Notes: generated from the letters alone by a model not told the origin. Shown: positions 1 to 14,145, counted from the first letter of the stretch. The stretch: DNA of 64,000 nucleotides from JACCZX01 sp963791315 (GCA_963791315.1 CAWBRQ010000010.1:1-64000), one strand, 5' to 3'. Numbers and translations are program-made.

Positions 1-247
1 AATCACCGTAGGCCTGGGGTTTTTCAGTTAGGTTGCTGCACTGCGGCGGACAAACTGGTTGGGACTTACGCGAAGTTCACCAAAGGTTCGTCACAGCGGG
101 CAGCGCATTCAATAGAATGCGCGCCTGCGGCATTTGTTCTTGCGACTCTTGCAGTTGCCGCTTGCCAGGGGATCAATGGCGCTTTGACGGCCGACGTGGG
201 AGTCGCACCAGTTTTTGACACGATAGTTGCACTACCTAGGAGACTTC
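1..247. other. Leader region, no gene seen
   Basis: I see no credible gene here; the open frames are short and unlike any family I know. The only clear signal is the Shine-Dalgarno-like TAGGAGA at 237-243 that serves the receptor gene starting at 248. A perfect TTGACA at 215-220 cannot be a normal -35 box for that gene, because a -10 box at standard spacing would fall on the ribosome-binding site and I see no -10 there. Confidence 0.5.
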
Positions 248-1414
248 ATGAACTTTCTCAAAATAAAAGACGAGCAGAAGGACACAGCGTCCTCAGTCGG
301 GAAACGCCGCAAATTTCTGTCCGGCGCAGCGGGCGCTGGCGCAGTGGCGCTCGGGTTTCCGATGATCGCAAAAGCACAAGGCCCGATCTCGATGCGTTGG
401 CAAAGCACCTGGCCCTCGAAGGATATTTTCCACGAGTACGCGCAGGACTACGCGAAGAAAGTCAACGACATGACCGGTGGCGATCTGAAGATCGAAGTGC
501 TACCGGCGGGGGCGGTCGTGCCGGCCTTCGGACTGTTGGACGCAGTGTCCAAGGGCACGCTGGACGGCGGACACGGAGTATTGGGTTACAACTACGGCAA
601 GCAGAATGCGCTGGCACTTTGGAATTCGGGCCCGGCATTTGGTATGGACGCCAACATGCTGCTGTCCTGGCACAAGTACGGCGGCGGCCAGGAATTGCTG
701 GCAAAGCTCTATTCGTCCATCAGCGGCAACGTCGTGTCTTTCCTGTACGGACCGATGGCGACGCAGCCGCTCGGCTGGTTCAAGAAGCCTATTACCAAGA
801 CAGAGGATTTCAAGGGTCTTAAATTCCGCACCAACGGCCTTGCGATCGACTTGTTCACGGCGATGGGTGCTGCGGTCAATGCACTTCCCGGCGGTGAGAT
901 CGTGCCGGCCATGGACCGCGGTCTGCTCGATGGCGCCGAGTTCAATAACGCCACCTCGGACCGCCTGCTTGGCTTCCCCGATGTATCCAAGGTATGCATG
1001 TTGCAGAGCTATCACCAGAGCGCCGAGACCTTCGAGATCACTTTCAACAAGCCGAAATACGATGCCCTGCCGGCGAAAATGAAGGCCATCATCGCCAATG
1101 CCGTCGAAGCAGCGTCTGCCGATATGTCTTGGAAACAGATCGATCGCTATTCCAAGGACTACATTGAGCTGCAGACCAAGGACAAAGTGAAGTTCTACAA
1201 GACCCCGGATTCGGTGCTGCAGTCGCAGCTCACCTTGTGGGACGGAATCGTGGCAAAGAAATCAGCCGAAAATCCACTCTTCAAGGAAATCGCCGACTCT
1301 CAGCGGGTGTTTGCTGAACGCGTCGTGAAGTGGGACCAGGACACCTACGTTAGCCGTCGGATGGCTGTCGGCCATTTCTTCGGAGCCAAGAAGGCTGAGC
1401 CCAAGAAGGCTTGA
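248..1414 (+). CDS. dctP: TRAP transporter solute-binding receptor (DctP family)
   Basis: Periplasmic receptor of a tripartite ATP-independent transporter, which imports organic acids using an ion gradient. The 388-residue product starts with a basic stretch and a twin-arginine-like RRKFL at residues 20-24, then a hydrophobic segment and a probable cleavage after AKA near residue 43. The mature part has the DctP fold signature, with GAEFNN near residues 229-234 in the region that lines the ligand pocket in this family. ATG 248 is chosen because TAGGAGA lies just upstream; the in-frame TTG at 227 lacks such a site. The permease genes follow directly, so the three-part transporter is complete. 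The ligand cannot be read from sequence; alpha-keto or hydroxy acids are typical. Confidence 0.93.
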   Translation: MNFLKIKDEQKDTASSVGKRRKFLSGAAGAGAVALGFPMIAKAQGPISMRWQSTWPSKDIFHEYAQDYAKKVNDMTGGDLKIEVLPAGAVVPAFGLLDAVSKGTLDGGHGVLGYNYGKQNALALWNSGPAFGMDANMLLSWHKYGGGQELLAKLYSSISGNVVSFLYGPMATQPLGWFKKPITKTEDFKGLKFRTNGLAIDLFTAMGAAVNALPGGEIVPAMDRGLLDGAEFNNATSDRLLGFPDVSKVCMLQSYHQSAETFEITFNKPKYDALPAKMKAIIANAVEAASADMSWKQIDRYSKDYIELQTKDKVKFYKTPDSVLQSQLTLWDGIVAKKSAENPLFKEIADSQRVFAERVVKWDQDTYVSRRMAVGHFFGAKKAEPKKA

Positions 1415-1434
1415 GGATATTTGCATCGGTCATC

Positions 1435-1470
1435 GGCCATCCGGGCAACGTCCGGGTGGCTGATTTTTTT
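1435..1470 (+). terminator. Intercistronic hairpin with T-run after dctP
   Basis: A stem of GCCATCCGG against CCGGGTGGC (one G-T pair) with a 7-base loop is followed by TGATTTTTTT. It has the form of a rho-independent terminator but lies between the receptor gene and the permease genes of the same transporter. Such hairpins commonly let the receptor be made in excess over the membrane subunits by partial termination and by protecting the upstream mRNA; that role is inferred here. Confidence 0.75.
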
Positions 1471-1484
1471 GGGCAGGCCAAGAC

Positions 1485-2108
1485 ATGCAGAAACTGCTTC
1501 TTACGGTCGACAAGATCAGCACATTCGTAGGCCAGGCGTTTTCCTGGTTGATCGTTGCGCTCACTTTCATGATCACCTGGGAAGTGTTCTCGCGCTATGT
1601 GCTGGACCATCCGCATTCGTGGGCCTTCGATGTGATGATCATCATGTACGGCACCTTGTTCATGATGGCCGGCGCCTACACGCTGGCAAAGTCCGGTCAC
1701 GTGCGCGGCGATGTGCTTTACGGATTCTTTCGGCCGCGCACGCAGGCGACGATCGATCTGATCCTGTTCATCGTGTTCTTCATCCCCGGCGTGTTCGCGC
1801 TGACCTATGCGGGCTACTTCTACGCGGCCGAGTCCTGGGCGATCCACGAGACCTCCAATATCACGGCCGAGGGACCGCCGATCTATCCGTTCAAGACGGT
1901 CATTCCGCTAGCAGGTGCGTTTCTGCTGGTACAGGGCATCGTTGAGATCATCCGCTGCGTGATCTGTATACGGCAGGGGGAGTGGCCTTCGCGCGAGGAG
2001 GATGTCGAGGAGGTCGACGTCGTCAAGCTGAAGGCGATGGTGCACGTCAAGGATGAAGACATCGACAAGCTCGATGAATTCGTCGTGCGCCAGGAGTCGC
2101 CCAAATGA
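1485..2108 (+). CDS. dctQ: TRAP transporter small permease (DctQ)
   Basis: Small membrane subunit that pairs with the large permease of the TRAP transporter. The 207-residue product has four predicted membrane segments in its first 160 residues (near 15-40, 50-70, 88-112 and 136-160) and the family feature RYVLDHPHSWAFD after the first segment. The last 40 residues are acidic and cytoplasmic, longer than in many DctQ proteins. The ATG follows the terminator-like hairpin by 14 bases with only a weak ribosome site. Its stop codon overlaps the start of dctM by ATGA, so the two are probably translationally coupled. Confidence 0.9.
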   Translation: MQKLLLTVDKISTFVGQAFSWLIVALTFMITWEVFSRYVLDHPHSWAFDVMIIMYGTLFMMAGAYTLAKSGHVRGDVLYGFFRPRTQATIDLILFIVFFIPGVFALTYAGYFYAAESWAIHETSNITAEGPPIYPFKTVIPLAGAFLLVQGIVEIIRCVICIRQGEWPSREEDVEEVDVVKLKAMVHVKDEDIDKLDEFVVRQESPK

Positions 2109-4115
2109 AAATCCGCAAGGAACTGTGGTTCGGCTTTGTGCTAATGGCGGTGATTATCGTCACGGTGCTGATCTTCACGCCGTGGTCCAACTTCGTCGAC
2201 GGGCACCTGAGCCGTGCAGATCTGGGGCATCTCGGACTGCTGATGCTGGCGCTGATCGTGGTGGCGATCATGCTCGGCTTCCCGACCGCGTTCACGCTGA
2301 TGGGCATGGGGGTGTTCTTTGCCTGGCTCGCGTATCGCACCGTGAACCCTGACCTCGCCGTCCGTCAGGTCCTAGACCTGATGGTGCAGCGCGCGTACTA
2401 CGTAATGTCAAACGACGTGCTGATCGCGATTCCGCTGTTCGTGTTCATGGGTTATCTGGTGGAACGCGCGGCGCTGATCGATCGCCTGTTCAAGAGCCTT
2501 CATCTGGCACTGGCGCGCATACCGGGATCGCTCGCGGTCGCGACCATCGTGACCTGCGCGATCTTCGCTACCGCCACCGGCATTGTCGGCGCGGTCGTGA
2601 CACTGATGGGGTTGCTTGCCTTTCCTGCGATGCTGCGTGCCGGGTATGACATAAAGGTCTCGGCGGGAGCCATTACTGCCGGTGGCTGTCTCGGCATCCT
2701 GATTCCGCCGTCAGTGCTGCTGATCGTCTACGGCGCCACGGCTGGCGTTTCGGTTGTGCAGTTGTATGCGGGTGCATTCTTTCCGGGATTCATGCTGGCC
2801 AGGTCTATACGTCGGCTACGTCATCGTTCTGGCGAAGTTCAAGCCGCGATTGATGCCGCCGTTGTCGGCAAGCGAGCGCCGCGTCGCGTTGCCGGCCTTT
2901 GCGCAGACGCTGTCAGCGCGTGGCGGCAATGCGATCACGGGATTGGCGCGCGCTGCCAAAGGCTCCCTCGGTGTGCCTTCCGCGATCGCGCTCAGACAAT
3001 TGTTCATTTCGTTCCTGCCGATTCTGGCGATCGCCGCAATCCTGGCTTTGACTTATCGAATGGCTACCGCACCGGCCGTGGTTGAAAACACCGCAGGGCT
3101 CGAGCAAGCGGGTGGCGCAATCGGAGCGGACGTCAAGGAGGAATCCACCGGTTTAGTAGGTGGCGTGCAGGAGCCGAAGGAGGAGGGGACGGGCCTGCAG
3201 GAGCCGCCCAGCAGCGAGGAGAAGACGGAAGCTGCTCCCGCGCCAGTGCAAGCCGAAAAGGCCGCTGAAAAATCTACTGCCGAGCCTCCACCCGCCGAGC
3301 GGCTTCCAGTGCCGATTTGGTTGTGGGCCGTTTTCGGTGTGGGCCTGGCATTGATCGCGTTGTTGGTCTGGACTTGGAACTGGCAACGGCACGAAGTGTT
3401 CAAGATGCTTCTGTCATCGTTTTTTCCGCTCGCGCTGCTGATTCTCGCGGTTCTCGGGTCGATCGTATTTGGACTATCCACCCCGACCGAGGCGGCCGCA
3501 GTCGGAGCCTTTGGCGGCTTCATTCTGGCTGCGGTGTATCGCTATGTAGCGATCGCGAAGACCTCGCCGGGTAGCGGCACGTTGGTGCGCACGCTCAAGG
3601 AGTTGGGGGTCATTGTCAAGGACTCGTCGTTCCTCACGGCGAAGACGAGCGCCATGGTGTGCTGGCTGTTCGTCGGTAGTTCGATCTTCTCGGCCGCGTT
3701 CGCGTTGCTTGGCGGCCAGGAATTAGTGGAGACGTGGGTGTTGTCGCTCGGGCTGTCGCCGGTGCAGTTCATGATCCTGGCGCAGTTCATCATCTTCATC
3801 TTGGGTTGGCCGCTGGAGTGGACAGAGATCATCGTGATCTTCATGCCGATCTTCATTCCGCTGCTGCCCAAGTTCGGAATCGATCCGCTGTTCTTCGGAC
3901 TGCTGGTCGCGCTGAACCTGCAGACGGCGTTTCTATCACCGCCGGTGGCGATGGCCGCGTTCTATCTGAAGGGTGTCGCGCCCAAGCATGTGACGCTGAA
4001 TCAGATCTTCGCGGGCATGATGCCATTCATGGGGATTCAATTAGTCGCACTCGTTCTTCTGTACATGTTTCCAGGCATCGGACTCTGGCTGCCTAGCGTG
4101 CTGTATGGGAGATAA
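2105..4115 (+). CDS. dctM: TRAP transporter large permease (DctM), one apparent frameshift
   Basis: Large membrane subunit that forms the transport path of the TRAP system, taking solute from the receptor encoded at 248-1414. Read with one extra base removed near 2801 (GCCAGGTC where GCCGGTC is expected), it gives about 669 residues. The N-terminal half has the family's PTAFTLMG and GGCLGILIPPS stretches; the C-terminal half has LSTPTEAAAVGAFGG and LGWPLEWTEI. Between two membrane segments, at about residues 320-400, lies a hydrophilic stretch rich in Glu, Pro and Ala that ordinary 430-residue DctM proteins lack; longer DctM variants are known. Both sides of the break are clean DctM sequence, so a sequencing insertion is more likely than real inactivation. 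Confidence 0.88.
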
Positions 4116-4117
4116 TT

Positions 4118-4165
4118 CAGTTCAGGCGTACGCGTCGACTGCGTCGATGATGTGCACCTGAACTG
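4118..4165 (+). repeat. Inverted repeat after dctM
   Basis: CAGTTCAGG at 4118-4126 is exactly matched by CCTGAACTG at 4157-4165, with 30 bases between. It lies just after the dctM stop and could fold in the transcript, but no T-run follows, so a terminator role is only possible. Confidence 0.4.
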
Positions 4166-4244
4166 ATTGGTGAGCGCGCGGACTTCGCCCGGGCGCCGCC
4201 AGCGCTGCCGCGAGACCCGCGCATAATTCGCGCCGCATCCCACT

Positions 4245-5716
4245 ATGCGTGCGTCTGCCCGTTCAATTCTCCCCGTCTTAAACGTTCTCGGCTACGTCTT
4301 GATGATGTTCGCCGCGACGATGCTGGTGCCGCTCGCGTTCGCGATTGTTGGCGATGACAAGGCGGCGAAGGCTTATGACATCGGTGTCGTAGTCACTGCG
4401 GGCGCCGGATTGTTTTTGGTGTTCGCAACGCGGCCGCTTTGCGCGTGAATTGCAGGCGCGCGACGGTTTTCTCTTGGTCACACTGGCGTGGACCGTACTG
4501 CCGGCGTTCGCGACCTTGCCGCTGCTGCTGCATCTGCCCGCGCTCGGGTTCACTCGCGCGTACTTCGAAACGATGTCGGGATTGACGACGACCGGCGCAA
4601 CGATCCTCACTGGCCTCGATGACCTGCCGTTGTCGATCAACGTATGGCGCAGCTTGCTGGTATGGCTTGGTGGCATGGGCATTCTGGTTCTTGCGGTTGC
4701 GATCCTGCCTCTGCTCGGGGTCGGGGGCGCGCAGGCGTTCAAGGCCGAGACGGCGGGGCCATTGAAGGAATCCAAACTGACGCCACGCATCGCCGACACC
4801 GCGAAAGCCCTGTACGCGGTTTATTTCAGCATCTCGATCGTTTGCTTCTTCGCGTATCGGTGGGCCGGCATGACGTGGAGCGATGCGTTCATGCATATGT
4901 GTTCCACGATGGGCCTGGGTGGCTTCTCGTCGCATGATGCCAGCTTCGGTTACTGGAATTCGCCGCTGATCGAGTACACGGCGGTGATCTTCATGACGTT
5001 GGCTGGCTTCAACTTTTCGATGCACTTTCTCGCATGGCGCCGTCGCTCGTTACGGCGTCTATCTGCGCGACCCCGAGAGCAAGGCGTATGTGTTCACGTT
5101 GTTCGCAGCTTCGTTGTTCGTCGCGGCGTTCTTGCTGGCGCGCAACGTCTACCCGGACTGGTCGACTTCGCTGCGCTATGCGTTGTTCAACACGGTGTCG
5201 ATCGCGACGACTACCGGCTTTGCCAGCACCGACTACAACCAATGGCCGATATTTGCGCCGGTGTTGATGCTCTTCCTGTCTTCATTCACGACCTGCGCTG
5301 GCTCGACTGGCGGCGGCATCAAGATGATCCGTTCTCTGATTCTGCTGAAGCAGGCGCGGCGCGAGTTGACTCGAATTCTGCATCCGCGCGCCGTCAATCC
5401 AGTGTGCATCCGCGACACCGTGATCGAGAACAACGTGATTTTCGCGGTGCTCGCGTTCATGCTCGTCTACGGCGCAGCGATCGTGTGGTTGACCTTCCTG
5501 CTGTTGCTGTCCGGGCTCGACGTCATTAGCGCGTTCAGCGCGATCGTCGCTTGCATCAACAACATGGGTCCGGGCTTGAATCAGGTGGGTCCAGCCTCGA
5601 ACTTCGGCGTGCTTAACGATTTCGAAATCTGGGTATGCACGTTCGCGATGTTGATAGGCCGTCTCGAGCTTTTTTCCGTTCTGGTACTCCTTACACCTGC
5701 TTTTTGGCGCAAATGA
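4245..5716 (+). CDS. trkH: Potassium uptake protein TrkH, two apparent frameshifts
   Basis: Membrane channel subunit of the Trk potassium uptake system, working with the NAD-binding regulator TrkA, which is not in this window. All four P-loop regions of the pore are visible in order: SGLTTTGAT, STMGLGGFSS, SIATTTGFAS and NNMGPGL. Joining three frames gives about 490 residues, the usual length. The first break, near 4434, is one extra C (CGGCCGC for CGGCGC) just before the conserved RELQARDGF stretch; the second, near 5054, falls after FLAWRRRSL. Start ATG 4245 precedes a normal N-terminus (PVLNVLGYVLM). It is probably functional in the organism. Confidence 0.92.
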
Positions 5717-5874
5717 GCTTGCCGCAGGTTAGCGGTCACTTGCCGCCTGAACCGCACTGCTTTTTGGCACTTCGCATGACTTGATTCGCGCTGCCAGGTA
5801 CCGATATTGCATATAAGCGGTTGAGGAGCGGCTGGACGCTCCGCCGATGGCGGCACCGAAAGGAATCAGGTCCC

Positions 5875-6138
5875 ATGGCAGTTACCATGATCTATAACAG
5901 TCCGCAGTTCTGCGTGTTCGAGTTCGAAGGCGCCGCGCTGGTCGGCGATCGCCAAGTCGGTGGCTACGAAATCATGGACAAGCAGCTTCGCAAGGAAATT
6001 TTCTTAGGCGGGGAGAACGCCGCGGCATTTCGCAAGAGTGTGCAGGAACTGATCGAGCAAGGGCCGACGTCCGACGAGGTCGATGAGTTCTTGCAGGGTT
6101 TCAGCGGGTTAATGCATCAGCCCGTGGTTCTTCACTGA
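5875..6138 (+). CDS. DUF3567 family protein
   Basis: Small cytoplasmic protein of 87 residues, recognisable as the DUF3567 family found almost only in Burkholderiales-type betaproteobacteria. Visible family features are the opening IYNSPQFCVFEF, the central GGYEIMDKQLRKEIFL and the C-terminal LMHQPVVLH. Its function is unknown. ATG 5875 is preceded by AGGAATCAGG, which fits a ribosome site; frames extending upstream have no family match. It stands alone between trkH and a GMC oxidoreductase. Its value here is mainly taxonomic. Confidence 0.88.
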   Translation: MAVTMIYNSPQFCVFEFEGAALVGDRQVGGYEIMDKQLRKEIFLGGENAAAFRKSVQELIEQGPTSDEVDEFLQGFSGLMHQPVVLH

Positions 6139-6238
6139 CGTTCTTGGCCCCTTAAAGTCGAGGAACACTTCTAGTCAGCCGCCCCGCGCCGTTGAGTTAA
6201 GACGCGAGAATGCGCCCAGCGCGGGCGGCCGGTCGCTC

Positions 6239-6253
6239 GCACTCCTCGAGTGC
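6239..6253 (+). repeat. Small hairpin just upstream of the GMC start codon
   Basis: GCACTC-CTC-GAGTGC forms a perfect 6-bp stem with a 3-base loop, ending 4 bases before ATG 6258. No purine-rich ribosome site is visible outside it. It may hinder or set translation initiation of the next gene; this is inference from position only. Confidence 0.35.
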
Positions 6254-6257
6254 ATCC

Positions 6258-7859
6258 ATGGAGTTTGACTACATCATCGTCGGAGGTGGCTCCGCAGGCT
6301 GTGTGCTTGCGGCCCGCTTGTCCGAAAACCCTTCGGTCACGGTCGCCTTGATCGAAGCAGGCGGCAACAACGACCGTGTACTGAACCGCGTGCCGACCGG
6401 CGCTGCAATTCAGATCATCAGGCGCAACGCGTGCAATTGGGCGTTCTCGACAATCCCACAGCCGGGTCTTGGCGGGCGGCGCGGCTATCAACCGCGCGGC
6501 CGTGGTCTGGGCGGCTCGTCGGCGCTGAACGCGATGATCTATCTGCGTGGCCAACGCGAGGACTACGACGACTGGGCTGCTAATGGCGCGCCGGGATGGG
6601 CTTGGAAAGACGTGCTGCCGTATTTCATCCGTGCGGAGAACAACGAGCGTGGCGCCAACTCGTTTCATGGAGATGCCGGGCCGCTGAATGTATCTGACCT
6701 GCGCTCACCGCATCCGGCAGCAGCGCTGTTTATCGAAGCAGGCGAACAGGCAGGCCTGCCACGTAATGACGATTTCGCGGCGGAAACGCAAGAGGGTGTC
6801 GGCTGGTATCAGGTCACACAAAAAGACGGTGAGCGTTGGAGCGCCGCACGCGCTTACCTTGCTCCCGTGCGTCAGCGGCCGAATTTGCATGTCCTCACCG
6901 ATGCTCTCGCGACGCGGATCGTCATCGAAGCTAAGCGCGCGATCGGAGTCAAGGTGCGTCAGGTCAATGTCGAGCGCGAACTACGTGCGCGGTGTGAAGT
7001 ACTCATCGCGGCAGGCGCGCTGCAGTCACCGCAATTGTTGATGCTGTCGGGCATTGGGCCGGCTTCGCATTTGCGCGAGATTGGCATCGAACCGCTCGGG
7101 GACCTGCCGGTTGGTGACAACCTGCACGACCATCCGGATATCACGATCAATCGGCGTGTCGCGAACACCGATCTGTTGGGGTTCTCCTTCATCGGCAGCA
7201 TCAAGCTGCTGCGCGCAATCAGACGCTGGCGGCGCGAGCGGCGCGGCGTGCTGACGTCCAACTTCGCCGAAGCCGGTGCGTTCATTCGCACGCTGCCGGA
7301 ATTAGAGCGCCCCGATCTGCAGCTGCACTTCGTCATCGGCATGGTCGACAACCACAACCGCACGTATCACTGGGGGCACGGCATGAGCTGCCATGCGACT
7401 GCACTGCGGCCGGCGAGTCGCGGAACCGTGCGGTTGGCGTCGAGCGACATGCGCGACTCTCCGCTGATCGATCCTGAATTTCTGTCGGATGCCAGTGATC
7501 TCGAGACACTGGTGCGCGGATTCAAATGGGTGCGCAAGATCTTTGCGCAACCGGCGTTTGCGAACTACGGAGGCGCGGATTTTTCGCGCGAATTGCATTT
7601 TTCGAAAGTGCGCAGCGATGACGAGATCCGTCAAGCCATCCGCGAGCGTGCCGACACGATTTACCACCCGGTTGGAACATGTCGAATGGGTTCGGACGAT
7701 CGCGCCGTGGTGGATACGCAGTTGCGTGTGCGCGGCGTCGAGCGGCTGCGAGTCATCGACGCATCGGTAATGCCGACGTTGATATCTGGCAACACCAACG
7801 CACCAGTCATCATGATCGCGGAAAAAGCGGCGGATTTCATCAAGCAGGCCCGTCATTAG
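6258..7859 (+). CDS. GMC family FAD-dependent oxidoreductase
   Basis: Flavoprotein of the glucose-methanol-choline oxidoreductase family, which oxidises alcohols to aldehydes or acids. The 533-residue product opens with the FAD dinucleotide fold IIVGGGSAGCVLAARL (about residues 5-20), followed by RGRGLGGSSALNAMIY, the GMC signature, and LIAAGALQSPQLL. Near the end HPVGTCRMG carries the conserved catalytic-site histidine, and GNTNAPVIMIAEKAAD closes the FAD domain. It resembles choline dehydrogenase-like enzymes, but no betaine genes are nearby, so the alcohol is unknown. ATG 6258 is chosen because the FAD motif begins immediately; upstream in-frame codons (to 6210) add an Arg/Ser-rich stretch unlike the family. 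Confidence 0.9.
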   Translation: MEFDYIIVGGGSAGCVLAARLSENPSVTVALIEAGGNNDRVLNRVPTGAAIQIIRRNACNWAFSTIPQPGLGGRRGYQPRGRGLGGSSALNAMIYLRGQREDYDDWAANGAPGWAWKDVLPYFIRAENNERGANSFHGDAGPLNVSDLRSPHPAAALFIEAGEQAGLPRNDDFAAETQEGVGWYQVTQKDGERWSAARAYLAPVRQRPNLHVLTDALATRIVIEAKRAIGVKVRQVNVERELRARCEVLIAAGALQSPQLLMLSGIGPASHLREIGIEPLGDLPVGDNLHDHPDITINRRVANTDLLGFSFIGSIKLLRAIRRWRRERRGVLTSNFAEAGAFIRTLPELERPDLQLHFVIGMVDNHNRTYHWGHGMSCHATALRPASRGTVRLASSDMRDSPLIDPEFLSDASDLETLVRGFKWVRKIFAQPAFANYGGADFSRELHFSKVRSDDEIRQAIRERADTIYHPVGTCRMGSDDRAVVDTQLRVRGVERLRVIDASVMPTLISGNTNAPVIMIAEKAADFIKQARH

Positions 7860-7913
7860 CTCATGCGATAGTGCGCGCGAACCGGCGCGTCGCTTCACCT
7901 ACAATCGCCGGCC

Positions 7914-11659
<3,746 letters not shown>

Positions 11660-11660
<1 letters not shown>

Positions 11661-12097
11661 TGCACGCGCGCATCGTCGCGCACGTCGCTGCCATCGCATT
11701 GGTTACGGCATCGATTGGCTGCAGCCGCTCCGATCCCGAACGCGAGCTGCGCTCGAGCGTGAGCGCAATGGCGCAGGCGATCGAGCAGCGGGAGCCGGCG
11801 GCGTTTCTCGATTCGATCAGCGACGATTTCGCACGCGAGTCCGGCGCGTTTGGTAAGCAGGACGTAAAACGGTTGTTGGTTGCAGCTTATCTGCGAAACG
11901 AGAAGATCAGCGTCAACGCGGTGGTGACGGACGTTCGAATCGACGGCGACCGCGCGCGTGCGAAGGTTCGGGTGCTCGCCACCGGCGGCGCCGGATTACT
12001 GCCTGAACGCGGCCAGAGCTGGGATTTCGATTCGGTCTGGCGTCGCGAGAACGGTCGCTGGAAGGTCTACAACGCAGAATGGACTGAAGCTTTGTAG
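11660..12097 (+). CDS. Small exported, possibly lipid-anchored protein (NTF2/SnoaL-like)
   Basis: I do not recognise a named gene. The 145-residue product has a short signal sequence ending in ASIGC, a weak lipobox, so it may be a lipoprotein. The rest has the alternating pattern of a small cone-shaped NTF2-like domain (AFLDSISDDF early, GRWKVYNAEW at the end), which usually binds small molecules or has no catalytic role. Its ATG overlaps the metH stop (TGATG), suggesting translational coupling, though no functional link to methionine synthesis is evident. Function unknown. Confidence 0.7.
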
Positions 12098-12142
12098 CGT
12101 CTCCGGTATCGTGCCGCACTTTCGAAAAATCGGTCCCCACCC

Positions 12143-14126
12143 ATGAAGCAATTTGTCGCTGTGCTCGCGCTCATCGCGACTGCCGTGGTTGCTCAAGTCC
12201 CTGCGCAACCCGAGGTGGTTGTGCCCAATTCGAATTTGCTGATCGAGGGGATTCCTCCGATCCCGCAGTCGCTCGCCGAACGAGTGGGTGGCTACAGCGA
12301 TTTTCGAGGGCACGCGTTTTCGGACTGGCATCCGACGCGCCGCGAGATGCTCATCAGCCACCGCGCTGCCGGTTCAAACGTTAACCAGCTATTCCTGCTC
12401 ACTGCGCCGGGCGCGTCACTCGCAGCGACTGACTGATTTCCCGGAGCCGATTGGCAGTGGCTCGTTCGATCCCCGCGGCGGTCGCTTCATCATTTATTCG
12501 CGCGATACCGGCGGCAACGAAGCCGCACGTATTTACAGGCTCGATCTCGACTCTCGCGCACACACGCTGCTGTCGGATCCGGAGACTCGCAGCGAGGCGA
12601 CTTGGAATAAAGCCGGCAAGAAATTGCTTATCGATTCGGTGCCGCTTGATCGAACCGCGCAGGGTGGCCGGCGCGATCAGATAGGGGACACGCTGACGTT
12701 GATCGATCCGACGAAGCCGGTGGATCGGCGCGTGATTGCCGAATTGCCCGGCACCGGATGGTTGAATTTCACGTTCTCACCGGACGACAAGTGGCTGGTG
12801 ATGATTCGGTACATCAGCCGCACCGAAACCGAAGTGTGGCGCATGGACGTGGCAAGTGGAAAGCGCGAGCGTTTGTTGCCCGTCAAGGACGGCGCGGCTC
12901 GTGCAACGTATTTCAGCCTGAAATTTAGTCCGGACAGCTCGCGTTTGTATTTGACGACCACAGCGCGCAGCGAGTTTCAGCAGCTGGCGGAGTATCGGTT
13001 CACGACCCGGGCGCTGCGCTATTTCTCTGCCGACATTCCCTGGGACGTTAAGAGTATTGCGTTGTCGCACGATGGCCGCCGGCTCGCAGCGGTTTTCAAC
13101 GTCGACGGGCGCGACGAACTGCGACTCTTCGACCCGGTCAGCGGCAAGGAACTCGTGCGGCCGAAGGTCCCCGGCGGTCAAATTGCTGGACTAAAGTGGC
13201 ACGAGAAGCACGTCGGTGAACTTGCATTTACTTTGAATTCACCGCAAAGCCCGGCGACAATTTTCAGCGTTGATACGGTCAGCGGAGCCGCACAGCGTTG
13301 GACCACCGCAGACACCGCGGGAGTTGACCCGGCCAGCTTTCGCGACGCCGAAATCGTTCGCTGGAAGAGCTTCGATGGCCGCATGATCAGCGGCGTGTTG
13401 ACGCTGCCGCCGCCGCGTTTTACGGGACCGAGGCCCGTGATCGTGGCGATTCACGGCGGCCCGGAAGTGCAGGCGACGGTCAATTTCAACGCGAGGTTCA
13501 ACTATTTGATCAACGAGCTCGGCATTGCGTTGCTCGAACCGAACGTGCGCGGCTCGAGCGGCTACGGAAAGACGTTTCTGGATCTCGACAACGGGGTAAA
13601 GCGCGAAGACTCGGTCAAGGATATCGGCGCGCTGCTCGATTGGATCGCCACCGATTCGCGTCTCGACGCGAAGCGCGTGATGGTTCAGGGCGGCAGCTAC
13701 GGAGGCTACATGGTGCTCGCCAGCCTCGTGCATTACAGCGATCGGTTGCGCGGTGGCATCGACGTCGTTGGTATCTCGGATTTTGTCAGCTTCCTCGGAA
13801 ATACAGAGAGCTATCGGCGCGATCTGCGTCGTGTCGAGTATGGCGACGAGCGCGATCCCGCAGTGCGTGCCGTGCTCGATCAGATCTCGCCGCTGGCCAA
13901 TGCTGGAAAGATTCGTGCACCGCTGTTGGTCGTGCATGGCAAGAACGACCCGCGTGTGCCCGTCAGCGAGGCAAAGCAGATCGTGCAAAAGGTGCGCGCC
14001 AACGGAACACCGGTGTGGTATCTCGAAGCCGACAACGAGGGGCATGGCTTCGCGCGCAAGGCGAACGCTGACTATTATTTTTATTCCATGGTGGCATTCA
14101 TCGAACGCCATCTGCTCGACAATTGA
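12143..14126 (+). CDS. Secreted S9 family prolyl oligopeptidase-like peptidase, one apparent frameshift
   Basis: Serine peptidase of the prolyl oligopeptidase/acylaminoacyl peptidase family, likely periplasmic because residues 1-18 form a signal peptide. The first two-thirds form the beta-propeller that filters substrates (TolB/WD-like repeats such as LKFSPDSSRLYL). The alpha/beta hydrolase domain has the nucleophile in GGSYGGYM (Ser near 518), Asp in KNDPRVP (near 602) and His in EGHGF (near 634). One extra base near 12422 breaks the frame between LLTAPGASL and QRLTDFPEP. The joined length of about 660 residues is normal for the family. It probably cleaves short peptides. Confidence 0.9.
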
Positions 14127-14145
14127 CCGTGCCGTTGGGTCAGCG

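Noticed and set aside
184..822. 212-codon frame over the start of the TRAP receptor gene
   Set aside because: Overlaps the receptor coding region in another frame and has an Arg-rich product; a shadow.
2740..2830. Programmed frameshifting in dctM, amtB or livH
   Set aside because: No slippery heptamer followed by a stem or pseudoknot was found at the breaks, and the same type of break occurs in unrelated genes.
7860..7913. Cobalamin riboswitch upstream of metH
   Set aside because: The gap is only 54 bases and lacks the B12 box; a cobalamin riboswitch is far longer.
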